DNA of 64,000 nt from Bagarius yarrelli (GCA_005784505.1 VCAZ01000001.1:7490097-7554096); one strand, 5' to 3'. Counted from the first letter of the stretch, positions 44,908 through 58,560 are shown. Numbers and translations: made by a program. The notes: generated by a model from the sequence alone, not told the origin.

Positions 44908-46562
44908 AATTTAAATTGTTGAACTTAAAAACAAGTGCAATTTAACTACATGGAATGTGTTTTGTTTTTTTTTTAATGTGTGCCACGTCACTTCTTTCCA
45001 CCACTTCCGCAAATGACAAGTCGATTCTGCGAGTGGCCTTATGGTAAAGTGCACATCATATGCATACTTCAAAATCCAAACAGGAGTATTGAACTTTCCT
45101 GTATTATATTTTGCATACTCAGGATTCAGACATACTACTCACCGCGAATACTATAGAATATGGAACTATGCCATTACAGACACCGTCATTTAGATCAACA
45201 GTTTGTAGGAGTGGTATAGGTTATAAAAGGCTGTTCCCAAAGCTTTTTAACACAGTGGACGTAACCTGGAGATGTTTTGTTTCATTTAAGAGTTCAATAC
45301 TTTGTTTTACAGTAAATTTTGTAACTGCCTAGCTGGTAGCTGAAGTGGACATCTCAAATAATATTAAACCAAGAAATAATACAATACATTTACACAGCCA
45401 CATAGCATTTTTCTACTTACTTTTCTTTTTCTTTTATTTATTGTTTGTCGTGTTACCACTGACGAAAGAAACAGGGACGCACACATAACCGACACACACC
45501 TTCCTTACCACAGAAAAGACTGGAAAAATGATTTTGAGCTCCAGCACGAAACACTAAAAAAGGAGATTTCCAGAAGTATGAATGAGGCTGGCTTATAATA
45601 CTTTATTTCATGGAGAAAACAAAGACGTTAGAAGCATTGCCAGACTGTAGTTTCAGTGGCTATGCTACACTCAGAGTGCTATAATGGATGAAATTCATTC
45701 TGGTAGTCACTGAGCTCTCTGTGCTATCTCAACATAGCTTTTCTTAATCTCTCACTTTCAATCCATTAATCCACAAGCTACCAAGTTAAGGAACATCTCA
45801 AGTGCTTATTCAATCCGCTGCAACATGAACCACACAGATAGGGCTATTTTCTCTGTGTGGATTCGGCTATGACCAATCCAGTCGTTATCGGGCCAGTCAC
45901 AGACTTACATTATCTGAGTTGTTTTCTTTGATGGCCAATGCTGAATAAAAAAAAATTCTGTAATAGAATAATGCCACATTCGCACTGAAACACATCCACA
46001 CAATGCTTTTATGTGGGTTTAAAGAACAGTAACTGCATTTTAAATAAAATAGTATTAAAAATTAATTGAGGGATAGATTACGGGATCTATAAAATATTGA
46101 TACAATTCACTATTTTTATTCATAAACATGTAAATTTCAAGTACCATCTTCATATCTTCTTATACACAAGCTAGACAAAGAAATTGGCCTTTTTTAAAAT
46201 TCCATTTTTCATGACTGCCAGTTTATTAACTATCCCTTTCATCGTTCCTGTGGAAAGACTGTTTATATATTGTAAAATTTAGCTCTTGGTTAAATTATAA
46301 GTGCATGTTAGCCACCATTTGATTTCTTGTATTCAGTGATCATTTATAACCGTTCAAAATTTGCAGCGGTAAAAAGAAAAATGATGAAGAGCTAATACTT
46401 CTCCGGCTCACCTCTGATATTAAACCCGGCTAAAAATAAATCTATAAACCTCTGGCCAGGAGTCTAATAGCAAAGGTCAAAGATCAGTCCTTCAACATCT
46501 GTTGGAAAAAATTGCTTAGAAAGAGAGAGAGAATTAAGAGTGATAAGGAGGTGTAAAAGGTA
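44908..46562. other. Unassigned AT-rich sequence
   Basis: No gene or classified repeat. The part near 45.05-45.2 kb with 'tatgcatact' and 'gcatactcagg' may be a decayed MITE, not established. Confidence 0.45.
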
Positions 46563-46616
46563 GGAACTGAGAGAGAGAGAGAGAGAGAGAGTGAGTGAGT
46601 GAGTGAGTGAGTGAGG
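46563..46616. repeat. (GA)n and (GAGT)n microsatellite
   Basis: GA run of about 24 bases followed by six GAGT units. Confidence 0.95.
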
Positions 46617-46873
46617 GTATCATGGTGGGACGTTGAGTGCAGGCAGGTTTCAATTCATCCCATTCCATTGCAACATGGATGAATTCTTTTCCAATTTCTA
46701 GATAATATTGCTTTTCTGTAAGCCTGAACTTCACTACCCCTGACTAAAACCCTCTGGGAAACAAAATTCCACAAGAACCTGTCAGATTAGCCACAGAACA
46801 AAACAGAAAAAAATAACAGGAGGAAAAGGTGTCTGAAAAAAACTGCCTTGCAGAACATAACGGTTCTCTAGTA

Positions 46874-46880
46874 CTACTAC

Positions 46881-46920
<40 letters not shown>
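46874..46920. repeat. (ATT)n microsatellite
   Basis: About 14 ATT units preceded by ACTACTACT. Confidence 0.96.
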
Positions 46921-46921
<1 letters not shown>

Positions 46922-47735
46922 TTAAAAACTCTGTTCTATTATTTACTCTTAAGGTAAGAAAGGTAGCAACAATTGTGGTCTCATACATTTTTTGTACTTT
47001 GAGCTAAACTGCATCCATACCACAGCCTTTCATAAGCTGTTTTTAATAACAATATCAGGCCTCATCTATTTTCCACTGGTTTAATTATTTTGGATTTCCC
47101 ACATCGATTAGCAATCTTGAAGCTCCGCCCACTTTCCATTTAAATTATTTGACACCATGTTTGGATTTATACAGTGTGCAAGCAAAAAAAAAAAAAGCCA
47201 AACAAAACAACTAAAACTTTGAACCACTGTTCACACACAACAAAAGCTAGGGTTTTTTCGGCTGTACAAGGTATGTAGTAAACTGTTTTTTTTTCAGGCT
47301 AAGCATTGAAAAGTACTTTTTACATTGTACTGTTTTACATGTGTACATGTCTGGCACTGAGGTGTGAGGTTTTAAACTGCAATGCTTACTGTGTTACAAA
47401 GCCTGTTTTGAAAAAAAGTGCTAACCCCAAAAATACAAGTGCAAAACGTTGATCTAGCCTTGAGGTAAACACAGGACCTGGGGTTGAAAGCATCCTCAAA
47501 ATCAAGCATAATGCGTTAGTTCAGGCAGGCCTCGTAGGCAAGCTTGCTATCAGCTAATTGGGAGAAAAAGCAATCCAAACCCAATCAGCTGATCGAGCTC
47601 TAAGCACTCGAATGGAAAACCTTGTCTGCTTACTCTGCTGCTTCCCTTCCCATCTCCTTCTGTTATTTTGCATCTTGAACAATGTTATTTTGTTGTCATT
47701 GTTGCTCTGTTTTAGAGGGATTTGGGGATTTTGAC
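46921..47735. other. Unassigned sequence
   Basis: No gene or classified repeat recognised. Confidence 0.5.
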
Positions 47736-47828
47736 TTGGCTTGACCAGACTAGACTGAAACACAAACATAGACTCACCAAACAGTGGTACAGGTAATGAT
47801 AACTCCAAAGGGACAAGGCAACAAATGG
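47736..47828 (+). repeat. Fragment of dispersed repeat D
   Basis: 'cttggcttgaccagactaga', 'acacaaacatagactcacca' and 'gggacaaggcaacaa' match the start of the 21.8 kb copy. It is cut off by the adjoining microsatellite. Confidence 0.55.
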
Positions 47829-48093
<265 letters not shown>

Positions 48094-48094
<1 letters not shown>

Positions 48095-50401
48095 TAATAA
48101 ACCAATACAAGGCAAGGCAACATAAACAAACTTTAAGCACATAACGCGTCACTGTTGCCCTGTAAAACAGATAATTGTTAGTCATTAACTTCCTTACTAC
48201 TGACTCTACCCCGTACCTTTATGCCTTCAACCAAAAGAGACGTTTATTTTATTTTGTACGATTTGTGATTTGATAGCGGATTTGAAAGCAGTTGAGCTCT
48301 GTATCGAGAAGTTTGAAGAAGAGATGTAGAAAACCCCAACCAATCACAACGCAAAACCAAACAGTTTCCCGTTTTTGATTGGCTGTAAATAGCGGCGCGG
48401 TCTACACTCGTGAGACGAAGCAGCTTGCTGGTCTGTCAAGGATAACAGAAAAGTTTATACTAACAGTCACGCAATTCATGAAGTGTGGAATGTTTCTAGA
48501 AAAGCAGAAAGAAGATAGACAATCAACCATTAATAGCCCAACATGTTTTGTATTATCAGTATTATGTATATTTTATTCAAAATGTTGGGGACATTTGGAC
48601 ACGGACAGCTTTTTGAATTGGCCCATGTATAGCAAAATAGTGAATGGGCAAATTCTTGCTCAATCAATCACTTGAAGAAAAAAAGAAGCTATCTTCTGTG
48701 TGTTCGGCTGAGAAAAGGCCACAGACTGAAGCCCTGTGTTCAGCCAGCTTTTTGCATTTTTTTTTTCATCAGTTTTAAGAGCCTGAGATAGAATTTAAAA
48801 GATCGTCTTGTCACAGGATTATGTTCCAATCCATTTCAGGTTGCAGGATGACAGCTACTCCTCCGGTCCTCGGAAATAAAGAAGCCTCCCTTTTCTTCTT
48901 TCATTTCTGACACTTCAAAAATTCAGTTGAGTGTGTAATCAAGGCCTGGGATTTCGTGTGATCTGGAGCTCTGGCAGTAGGCTATATAAAAGCTGAGACA
49001 GCACTATTACATGAACAAACTTTCTTTTGCCTCTATTAAAACTACAGCCGATAAAAAAAATTGTTAATTATGGCTTGTTTTCTTAAAATTAAAACGAACT
49101 AAACAAAATTTAAGCTCATTAAAAAGCCAAGTAAACAGTAGCTATGAAGCGTATGTGCAAATATGGTACAGCTGCTAAGTCATGCTGCTTAATATACTTT
49201 TGGAATTACTATTATGGTAATAATTATAAAGCATTGCTTATATTAGTGCCACAAAAATAAACCCAAATGATTTTGTCATTTTGCTCTGGATGGTAGACAA
49301 AAGCATGGCTGTGTACAACAAATAGAGAAAAAAACTAACCGCTGCATTAGACTAGGACTGCACTAGCCAGCTAGCACACTATGCGATATACAGGACAACT
49401 CAACACAACTAATGCTACACATAGAATTAATTAGTTGTTTGGAACCAGAACAACTAATCACACACCTACACACTCACAATGCACCATTATAAGGTTCTTT
49501 TTGCTTTTGTCTTATTGTAAAGTATTTGATTTATTTTGTCACTTATTATTACAAGTATTTTATTTCCTGTGTGGACATTTGCTCTGCTAATGTCTCTTGA
49601 TCACATGACCCGTGCCTTCCACTTTAGCATGTAAGTAAGCCTTACATCATTAAATTCGTTTAGTTTAATAAATATAGTCCTGAACAGCACCAGGATACCC
49701 CTGAGATTCTGTTGTGACACAGGTTTGCTGATGGAGTTGCTGCTCACTTTGTGTGCCAGAATGTCCTGATGTTTGTGTCTAGCTGTCAGTCTCGTCCCGC
49801 CAGAGTTCCTGCTCTTTTCCCAAACACTGTATATCTTATTAAAACATTACTGTTTTGGGTCAGTCTTTTTTTGTCGCTTTCTTTTTCTGTCTTTCAGTCT
49901 TCCTCCGTCTCTTACCCTTTTTTAGTATCTGTCTGTCTGTTTCACTGTTTGTCGGTCTGAAGCTACACATGTCTGTCCAGAGTTACCAGCGATCCTGACT
50001 CGTTTAGTCTTTCAGACCAGCCTGATCCATATTGATGAGACTGGATCTTGGAGCCTCCATCACTGTACTGCTGATGGCAGACTTAACCTGGTGAAACTAG
50101 ATTAAGTCCAACAGACCTGAATGAACAACCCTAATGAATATCAGGACTATTCAACAAAGCAGAAATCAAAAGACTGTACACATAACAATTACAAAAAGAG
50201 CCAATGATATTTATTTAAAAAATAACTCTAAATTGATTTAAAAAAAGTATGATGGGCCAGTCTGCATTTAATCATAAGCACATCGAATAAGAGAAAAAAA
50301 ACTTCAGGAAATTTGATGTAAGGCATCATTCTTGACTGATATTTTTCTAAAACAAAATGGAACCCCAATCTTCTAAAATAGACAAGTCGTAATTTATTAT
50401 T
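48094..50401. other. Unassigned sequence with promoter-like motifs
   Basis: CCAATCAC (about 48339) and GATTGGCTG (about 48377) are opposed CCAAT boxes. TATATAAA lies at 48983-48990 in a GC-richer stretch. Downstream frames (98 codons at 48379; 69 codons at 49751) are unrecognised. No gene supported. Confidence 0.4.
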
Positions 50402-50588
50402 CACATGTACATTTACAGCATTTGGTAGACACCCTTATCCAGAGCGACTTACATTTCCCTCATTTATACAACTGAGCAATTGCGGGTTAAGGGTCTTGCT
50501 CAGGGGCCCAACAGTGGCAGCCTGGTGATGCTGAAAAATGAACCCTGATCTTCCAATTACCAGTCCAACACTTTAACCACTGCACTGA
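50402..50588 (-). mobile_element. V-SINE, full length
   Basis: 'acatttacagcatttggtag', 'ttatccagagcgacttacat', 'gttaagggtcttgctcaggg', 'aaaatgaaccctgatcttcc', 'cactttaaccactgcactga'. Confidence 0.93.
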
Positions 50589-51012
50589 AAGAGAGAATAA
50601 TGGACAGGGATGAGGAGAATGATCCTGGCAAGGTGAATTTCTACAGGACATGTTTACATTTACATTATGTATGTAGAACGTTATAACATTTTTTATTTTT
50701 TTATGACCCATTCTTTCTTTTGCAGTTTATGACGTGCAGCTTAGATTACTAATATACTACTACAATTTTACATTTATAAAAAGTCGAATTATATTTATGG
50801 TCCATAAAAAGAAGTTGGTAATATCCTCTCTTATTTTTTGGTCTGTTTTTCATTTGATTCTAAGAACATACAAACTTGGCATCCCACAGTATTATTTACA
50901 TTTCTGGCATCCCAGGCTGTTCAGGTCTTATCACTCCTTCCAAATGTATTATTTCCAACATCACTCTTTAACGTGTGACAAACAGCATTCCATCCGCAAG
51001 GACTCGAAATAA

Positions 51013-51280
51013 TCACGTCTCGACGTTGTATTTTGGCTTTATTCCATTCAACATAGCGTTTCTTGTCATGTGGTGTTTAGATGTTCCGTAATAAGTAGAA
51101 GCACAGCAGCTGTCGATATCCCAGCCAGCCAAGAGCCTGTGAACATTTCCACACCAAATTACATCTCTCAGCCCAAGGATCGCCTTGACAGCATCCTGGC
51201 CACACTGCCGTGCCGTGTCGAAATAAACCGATGAGTCGTCTGGAGGAATAGAGAGCATCTTCAGAGATAAGCAAGTTCCT
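51013..51280 (-). CDS. Candidate terminal exon of an unrecognised protein
   Basis: A GC-richer block in which the minus strand is open for about 88 codons. It begins after a possible acceptor (AACTTTTTAG, about 51279-51289) and ends at a TGA at 51013-51015. The frame reads TCLSLKMLSIPPDDSSVYFD, then CGQDAVKAILGLRDVIWCGN, and LLAGWDIDSCCASTYYG. It has six cysteines, a mixed, protein-like composition and no low-complexity runs. I do not recognise a family and found no upstream exon. A second frame over the same bases is open for 65 codons, which weakens the case. Confidence 0.28.
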
Positions 51281-51289
51281 AAAAAGTTA

Positions 51290-51974
51290 TTTGTGAGTCT
51301 GGGGGAGGATAGAACTGGAAAAAAATAATGAGAGAAGGAAAGACATGCAAAAAATATGTTTGCAGTAAAACAACTTATATTTTATAAAACATCCTGCGGT
51401 TGTAGCTTGTAAATATTCATTTCTCTAGAGAGAGAGAGAAAGTTGGGAAAAATGGATACTGCCACAAATTATGCTAATGTGAATCTGAATTGTAAGCTAA
51501 CACTGAAAGACCGTTGACACTTTTGCAACTCAGCTTGCTTCTTTTTCTCTTAGGCTTTCTCTTTTGAAATGTTACTAACTGCTGAAGCTACTAAGCTTGT
51601 TGACGTGCAGCACTGTTCTCTTTGAAGAGAACCACAGAGAAATACTGTCTCGCTGGATAAAAATTCAACACAAACATTACTGTGGTAGCCCTTTTTTCTT
51701 ACAGGTCAATGTAACCACTTCAGACCACTATAGACTGAACCGCAACATGTTGATCTAAACATCAATGAAAAAACTACATATTCTATACTCCTAATTTATA
51801 TCTGTTTGTCCTTATAATTAACTGTATGTTAGAAACCATGAAATAGAAATTATGTTTATTACAAGCAATTAAATTATATAATTTTGAATATAAAAACAAC
51901 ATAAAGGACAACTAAAAGGTTAAATAAAGTGCAAACAAATAGAAGTTGTTTATCTATAAAGTTTACAGTATTTT
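51290..51974. other. Unassigned sequence
   Basis: No gene or classified repeat recognised. Confidence 0.5.
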
Positions 51975-52330
51975 CAGAGCCAGCCCAAGGCATACACAAA
52001 CTAAATTCCTGCTTAAGGCCCCCTGTGGACACCAGGGGGCCCCCAAGAGGACATAAAATGACCGTTTTTTAGATAGATTGTCAATGGACAGTAGTAATTA
52101 TACAAAATTGCATTATGAAATAAGTAAAACAACAACAACACAATATGTTAACAGGATGCAGGATCCATAAACGTGTATAATAATTGGTATGATTCAAGCA
52201 ACACAGATAAAACAAATAAAATTTATAATGGATGTGTTAAATTTAAAATAGTGTGCAAATAATCAATAATGAGTCTGCATTGAGAGGCCCCCAAATAAAA
52301 TTTTATTTATGGCCCCCTAAAGGAATGTAT
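51975..52330. repeat. Dispersed repeat fragment with GGCCCCC hairpin
   Basis: 'cagcccaaggcatacacaaa' and GGCCCCCTG...CAGGGGGCC (perfect 9-bp arms at 52017-52025 and 52033-52041) at the left, 'gaggcccccaaataaaattt' and 'atggccccctaaagg' at the right. It resembles a decayed dispersed repeat; class unknown. Confidence 0.45.
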
Positions 52331-53059
52331 ACTGCCTGGTCTTAACTTGTTTTTTGTGGTGATAGGTGCAATTTTTAGTTTGAACTATGTTTGCTTATCA
52401 CATTTCGAACATGTTTAGCTTGTTTACTGCCCCAAACAATGAGCTCGGATAAATGTTAACCTTTAAAGCCATCACGATCCTGTCCAGGCAGATAATAAAC
52501 ACGAAGCAAGAATGCTGTAAATTGCAGCATTCATATTCACATGGTTTCCTATCTTTATATTCGAAATAGGTATGACTGGATAAATGGAAAGACATGACTT
52601 TAAAAAATGCCAATATTTTCAAACCTCCTTTCTGGTACCATGGACTTTGTCGAGCCAAAGAGCAGTTAGATCAAACTAACAGGTACGATGTAATCATTCT
52701 TTTGGAAGGAAGGAAGGAAGAAAGAAAGAAAGAAAAAAGAAAATGTATGTGATAATTCCTAATTGTGTTTTATTACTACAAAATTCTATCTAAAGGCTAG
52801 TGCAGGCGGTTCAACCTAAAATTTATATGACACTATTTTTTAAAATTATACTGGTGTCACGTATATGGCGGTATTTTTCATGTTTTAACGGGTTTTGGCC
52901 AAAAGAAAGACAAATTCCGAAACCACAAACCAAAAAGATGCTGCCCCGCCTCTGCTCCCACGTTTGGTGCTTAGATTTCTAGACTTAGACTTAGACTTAA
53001 AAATTGCTAAAGAAGACAACCAATTTGCAGTGTCTGTTGAAAGTTTGAACTTTTTATGG
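52331..53059. other. Unassigned sequence
   Basis: A GAAG/GAAA run at about 52708-52740. No gene supported. Confidence 0.5.
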
Positions 53060-53189
53060 CTTTTGGTAGATGCAGTTTTTCAGATCGGCTTACATTTATC
53101 TCTTTTATACAACTTAGTGGTGCAGGGAACCGACCCCCGATCTTTCAATTAGCAACCCAACACCCCAACCACTGCGCTATCACTTCCCA
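53060..53189 (-). mobile_element. V-SINE with deleted centre
   Basis: Tail 'ttggtagatgcagtttttca' and 'cttacatttatctcttttat', then directly the head 'gggaaccgacccccgatctt' and 'accactgcgctatcacttcc'. The usual 'gggccttgctcaggggccc' centre is missing. Confidence 0.88.
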
Positions 53190-56100
53190 TTACTGTGATA
53201 CAGGTAGAGCTAGAGATGATGTGAGCATGAAAAACTATGTTAAAGTTTCAAAACTTTCACAGCCTGATGTGGATCTGAATCTGCCATCAATATGATGACA
53301 GCGGCTAGTATTACTTAATCAGAGAAAGAACAGCAGAATGTGGGAGGGATGATTTGCATGTATGCTGCACAACTTGCAAATACAGGACAAATGCTGTGCT
53401 TTATCGTTTCTTAATGGGACACGCTATATAATTCTCAGATAGGCGATTTCTTAGTTTAGGTGACATACTGGTATTGCAGTATACTAAAAATTCATAATAA
53501 AACCAAAATAAACATTGAAATTTGGTATGAACCGATATATCGTCCAGCACTCCTAATGACTGTTCCAAAATTTTTAGGAAGGGCAGGAATAACAGCTAAT
53601 TAAAGTCATGTGCAATTGGATTTTATTCCATCTATTCCGACTTGTGTAGATTAGAACCGGTGGTGCCAGTTTCCCTCTTTCACCAAAGGGGGAGGTTTGG
53701 CAGCAGGGCTACCAGAAACATCGGTTGAGTCAGATGTTGGGGTACTTGGCGTCAGCAGTGTGTGCTGATTCTCACCTGTATCTTATTAATGTCGGTCTGT
53801 GCAGCCATGCTGTGCAGCTGGATCATGCAAAACAATCACACCGCTTTTACAAAAATGCATCAAATTTTAATCCGCCTTTTTCTTTCGGTAGCAGGCAACT
53901 AATATCTGTGTTGGGTCTCAAGAGATAATGTTTGTGACAAGTATAAGTCTTAACACTGCCAAACAGCTACACAAAACTTTCAGTTCATTGCATCATTTCC
54001 AAAATGAGCATAAGAGAATGCTGGCGATACGAATTCTATTCCTGGATCTCTGCTTCTAAATTATTGGACAGAAAGTGTAGTTATGAACACTATCACCAAA
54101 GCTAAGATTCATACCAAATTTGAGAGCTTTTGGTGTAATAAACAGAACACTGAGGGGCAAATTCACACTGCTGATACTCATATTAAAAATTCCAGTTCTT
54201 TGGCCTCAAGGACACTAGTCTAGCCTTCCTCAAATTGATCCTGGTGCCCTAATAATTACTTCATTTACAAATCGCCTTCTTTTTTCTCCACCCCTGCTGC
54301 TAAGTGATTAATAGTCGGAGAGAGGCCTGGTGAAGGATAACTGCCCTCTGGGAGCTGCATACGGAAGAGACCCCAACAGATGAAGCACATCAGGCGTTTA
54401 CACTCCATCCGTCTAACCATCCATCTGTTTGTTAGTTTCTCTGTTCAAGTCTATAATATCATTTCGCATCCTGCTCAAATAGACCAGACTACCATCTATG
54501 CTAAGTTACTATATATCTACATTTATAGACGGCACCAGTGGACATGATTTTTTCCAAGAAGGACATAAACCATACTTTGTTGATCCTTTTCAATCTACAA
54601 ATCATAACCATTAAAATAACAGAGTTTACAGTTATTTGAATAAATCACAAACTTTCAAAATTTAGCAACCACAAGCCAAATTTTTAGAACCATAAATTTA
54701 GGGAAAAATTGATAGTTATCTTTTTATTTATAAATGCACATCTACATACACTGCACACATACATCTTTTTTTGGTCGCGATGGCGAGGGAAATGTTTGCA
54801 TAATAACTAAACTGCACATTTAAGTTGTATACAATTATTACAGTATTACACGTCAATTAGGTATTTTATGTTTTTTTATTCAATAAATACATTTATTTAC
54901 AAGGGTTTTATACATTTTGGTTTACGAGGGTGAAATAGTCAAAACTGGAATGAGGCGGGTTTGGTCGACATGATCAACAAAGGATGTAAATTCGGGATCA
55001 CATCCTACTTGGTGATATCATGTTCACCGACGGCGCCGCTATATGCATTGCTAATTGAAATTGCACTGTTCATCCAATTAAGCATATCTAACATGCATGC
55101 AGTATATAAGCAGTACGTTATTTTGGAATTTTACAGAAAGTAAAAGTTCAGTAGGTTTTTTTTTGGAGAATTAGAGAATAATGTCAAAAGTTTCTATACA
55201 GGAATTAGTCTGAAATAAGGTATCTCATTGGGCAGCTGCGTTCTGATTGGGATGGTTCTTTGGCTTGAAAATGCTGCCCACCTAGACAGTTGCCTCCTGA
55301 ATGGATAACACTGAATATTTGTTCCATGCTTGTAGATCATCCCGATGGCAGGTGTGTGAGGGTGTGTAAATAAAAAAAACAGAAAATGTAACAAAGAATA
55401 AATTAACCTCAGTTCATTTTTAACACTTTTAATTCACCTTGTTAGCTTTGGCTTAAAACAACTTTTACTTGATCTCTCTTTTGCTGTCGATGATCAGTAA
55501 TATAAAGACTAAAAAGAACAGAATGTACACATGTTTTTTATTTTTTTATGTTTCTCTTGGTTTGTGAACTAGTGCATGGGATTAGTATGGTATTTGGTAC
55601 TGATGGTGTGGATTGTGAAGAAGTGGAGTTGGGTAACGCATTAGTATGCAGTGGGGATGACTGCATGCTTGGAGACAGCACAGTAAGAGCATCTCTTCCC
55701 TTCCATCCAGATCAAGGTCCTGTCAGAACAGTGTGTGTGTGTGTGTGCACACTACCCATAAAGGGAAAAATGATTCTAGAGTGAGATTGCTGACAGATTC
55801 AGTTTTACTTCAGCATCTGTATGTTTCCTCTCTAAATGTATTAAAACGCCAATTTCTTTTGTTTTTGGTAAACGATGTTCAAATGGTTGAAATGAGTGGA
55901 GTGATTACTTTATGATTTATATGAAACGCTGATAATTAAGCAGCCATGGTTTCTGCTGTTAATACTACTGTTTGAGCATCTCAAATAGGTAAAAAAAATA
56001 CACTACTGCTGAAACACTGCATACTGTTCAGTCGTATTTAAGCCTGGTCTTGTTTTCGGTAAAGAGTGTTCAGTAGAGAAATGCTTCGATGAGCGGAAGA

Positions 56101-57120
56101 CGGTAGGAGGGAATACTCCACCGACAAACAAGATGGCGAATGATGGAAAACAACCTAAACTACTCAAGGGGAAAAACGTTTTGGATGGAAGGGTTTAAAA
56201 TCGAAACAAGATGGAACAACTTCCTGCATCACCTCACCTACACGCAGACACCACAAAAACTCTACCTTACAGAGGTAAAAGAAGAAAAATTACCCCGGCC
56301 TGTAGAAATGACAATGACAAAAGATAGCATTTCACATGCGCACGCCCTCGTCTTGTTCTTAATACACGCACCGCAAAGCAGTGCGTCAGATAGAGAAGCA
56401 GTTTATTTCACACAAGTGCTCTCGTGCAGCCTCTTTATGCAAAATGAAGTGTGAAGCTTTGTCTTTCTATAGCTCTCTTGCAGCTTAGGAAAGCACACTT
56501 ATTCCCGCCACAACAAGAGCTCAACCCCCCACAGTCAAGCACTTTAACACCACCGTGCTGTAGCATCTAAAACACGGGTCATCTGATCTCATTAAAGGTC
56601 AGATTCTGGATTTCAGGTTTATTTGTAATACTTTTAACGCCGTGGCAAATGGCAAACTGTTTTGCGTTTATTGTTTTAAATTCATCAGGTTGGAAAAAAT
56701 CACATGAAAATATTGCAGTTGTAAAATTATGGTTGGTCATCTTTGTTTTAGATCTGGACTATACCCGAAAAGTCAATACACTGGGCTTGCTGTGATAGTC
56801 GGTGTTAACTGTGTTAACCGTATTAACCCAAAACACCAGTTATGCCACTTGCCCACTACGGTACCACCTCTAACCGTTGACACAACGCGCTGACTGATAG
56901 GCACATCACAGCATGAGCATTATAAGCTAATGAGCAGCAAAGGAAAGCGAAGAAAGGGTGAAAACTTCAACACCCTTCCAACAACCTTCCAATAAGGGAC
57001 TTAGTCTCAGTGTTTAAGTCAAGGTATGCTGCCTAGTTTTAGTTATGCTGCCATAGCAAGTCTTAATATCGTCCCCAACTACACAATGTCTTTACCTTTT
57101 ACACAACAGTACCCTTAATA
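53190..57120. other. Unassigned sequence
   Basis: No classified repeat or supported gene. Bases 56.09-56.20 kb contain AAGATGGCGAATGATGG and a 22-codon frame from that ATG; a 104-codon frame starts at 56140. Neither has a recognisable feature. A GT run lies at about 55731-55747. Confidence 0.4.
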
Positions 57121-57515
57121 ATTCACATCTCTCTTTCTCTCTCTATCTCTCTCTCTCTTTTTCTCAGGGATGGGTTGAACATGCTCCTGAGATACCAGTG
57201 ACCAGTTTTCTGCTCCTTTCCTCAAATTCGAGAATGGATTGGTTCTCACTCTGTTCTACTGACCCAAGTTTTACAGTTGCATCTTATCACCATTATAATA
57301 AGCTGTAATTAACAGACATTCAGTGTCACCCAATGAGGATGGATTCCCCTTTTAAGTCTGGTTCCTTTTAAGGTTTCTCTCTACTTCATCCCAGAGAGTT
57401 TTTCCTTGCCTCAGTTGCCCCCGGTTTGCTCATTAGGGACAAACATTCACTTTTAAAATGTCCATTATAAAAGTGCTATACAGATAAAAATAAATTTAAT
57501 TGAACTGAATTTTAT
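57121..57515 (+). repeat. Dispersed repeat with CT run and (TTGAA)-type tail
   Basis: A CT run (about 57129-57165) precedes a body with 'cacccaatgaggatggattc', 'agtctggttccttttaaggt', 'agtttttccttgcctcagtt' and the tail 'aaaagtgctatacagataaa' plus ATTGAACTGAA. The tail form suggests a retroelement 3' end. Partial copies lie at 10.3 and 16.3 kb. Confidence 0.65.
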
Positions 57516-58066
57516 TCTTATGCAATACAACTCATTTTTTATTAGTGAAGATCTAATGATCTGTCTAATATGGACATTAATAAATTTAACCTACAGTAGG
57601 TGTTGTGTCCCCTGTGTACAACCAGACTTGATGGAGGAAAAGTGAAGTATAATCATCTAAATTATTTTATATCCTACAAAGTCATTAAGTAAAATTCCTG
57701 TTTCTAGCACTGCCCTTTATTACGATAGTTCATTTCGGTTAATTAGTTATGAACCCTGCTGAGGGCTCTTTCTTCCTCAGGACCTTGAAGAATTTTGCTT
57801 CACCACTTGTCCTTCCTTTATCTCAGCATGAGATCAACGTGCATCAACTTCAAAATTGTCATTTTTACTATCACTTAATTATTTTTATTTAAATTTTCAT
57901 GTAGACACAGGGTGCAATTCGAATCTCAAGTAGACAAGGGCTGATCAAAGACAATAACATTTTAACAAAACTGCAATGCACTGGCACATAAAGTCTTGGA
58001 AAACATTTGTCGTATTTTCAAAAGTCTTGGTAAATTTTATAGATAAATGTTTGGGGTTTTTTTTCA
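57516..58066. other. Unassigned sequence
   Basis: No gene or classified repeat recognised. Confidence 0.5.
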
Positions 58067-58184
58067 TTTACATTTATCTATTTTTTTTATACAACTAAGC
58101 AATTAAGGGTTAAGGGCCTTGCCTAGGGGCCCAGCAGTGTCAACTTCACAGTCCAACACCTTAATCACTACGCTAACACTTTCC
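58067..58184 (-). mobile_element. V-SINE with truncated tail
   Basis: 'catttacatttatcta', 'ggttaagggccttgcctagg', 'ggcccagcagtgtcaactt', 'cagtccaacaccttaatcac'. The L2-like part of the tail and part of the head are missing. Confidence 0.85.
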
Positions 58185-58279
58185 TTCAATAACAATAACA
58201 TTTGTTTGCATTTTGTAATAAAATAAACGGCTATAAATCAAAACTAAAAATATAAAAATATAGTTGCATATGAAAATAT

Positions 58280-58560
58280 CTATGAATATTTTAAATGTTT
58301 CCCCGCCAGACCAACGGGGAGAAACAGGACATTGTCATTCCTACATTGCTCACCAGCATACATTAAGGTTATTATAAAATCGTCTGGCTGTTGTTTAACA
58401 TGTTGGTTATTTTCATCCACCGCCTCCTTAACTTGATTTGTGACAGAATTCTTTGCAACTGCAAGGGCATACAGTAAGTCCATATGTGCAATGTAGTGCC
58501 ACTGCAAGATGGATTGTGCAAAGGTCTTGCTGATGTACTGTGTCAACAAGAAGTTGAAGC
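58280..58560 (-). other. Open frame of unknown origin
   Basis: The minus strand is open for about 93 codons, including LLYALAVAKNSVTNQVKEAV and PDDFIITLMYAGEQC. A decent acceptor (CTTATTTCAG) lies upstream near 58620, but a stop separates it from this frame. No family recognised; it may be transposon-derived or chance. Confidence 0.2.

Noticed and set aside
56140..56454. 104-codon frame and nearby AAGATGGCG start-like context
   Set aside because: No recognisable motif, no splice donor that fits, and composition is not clearly coding.
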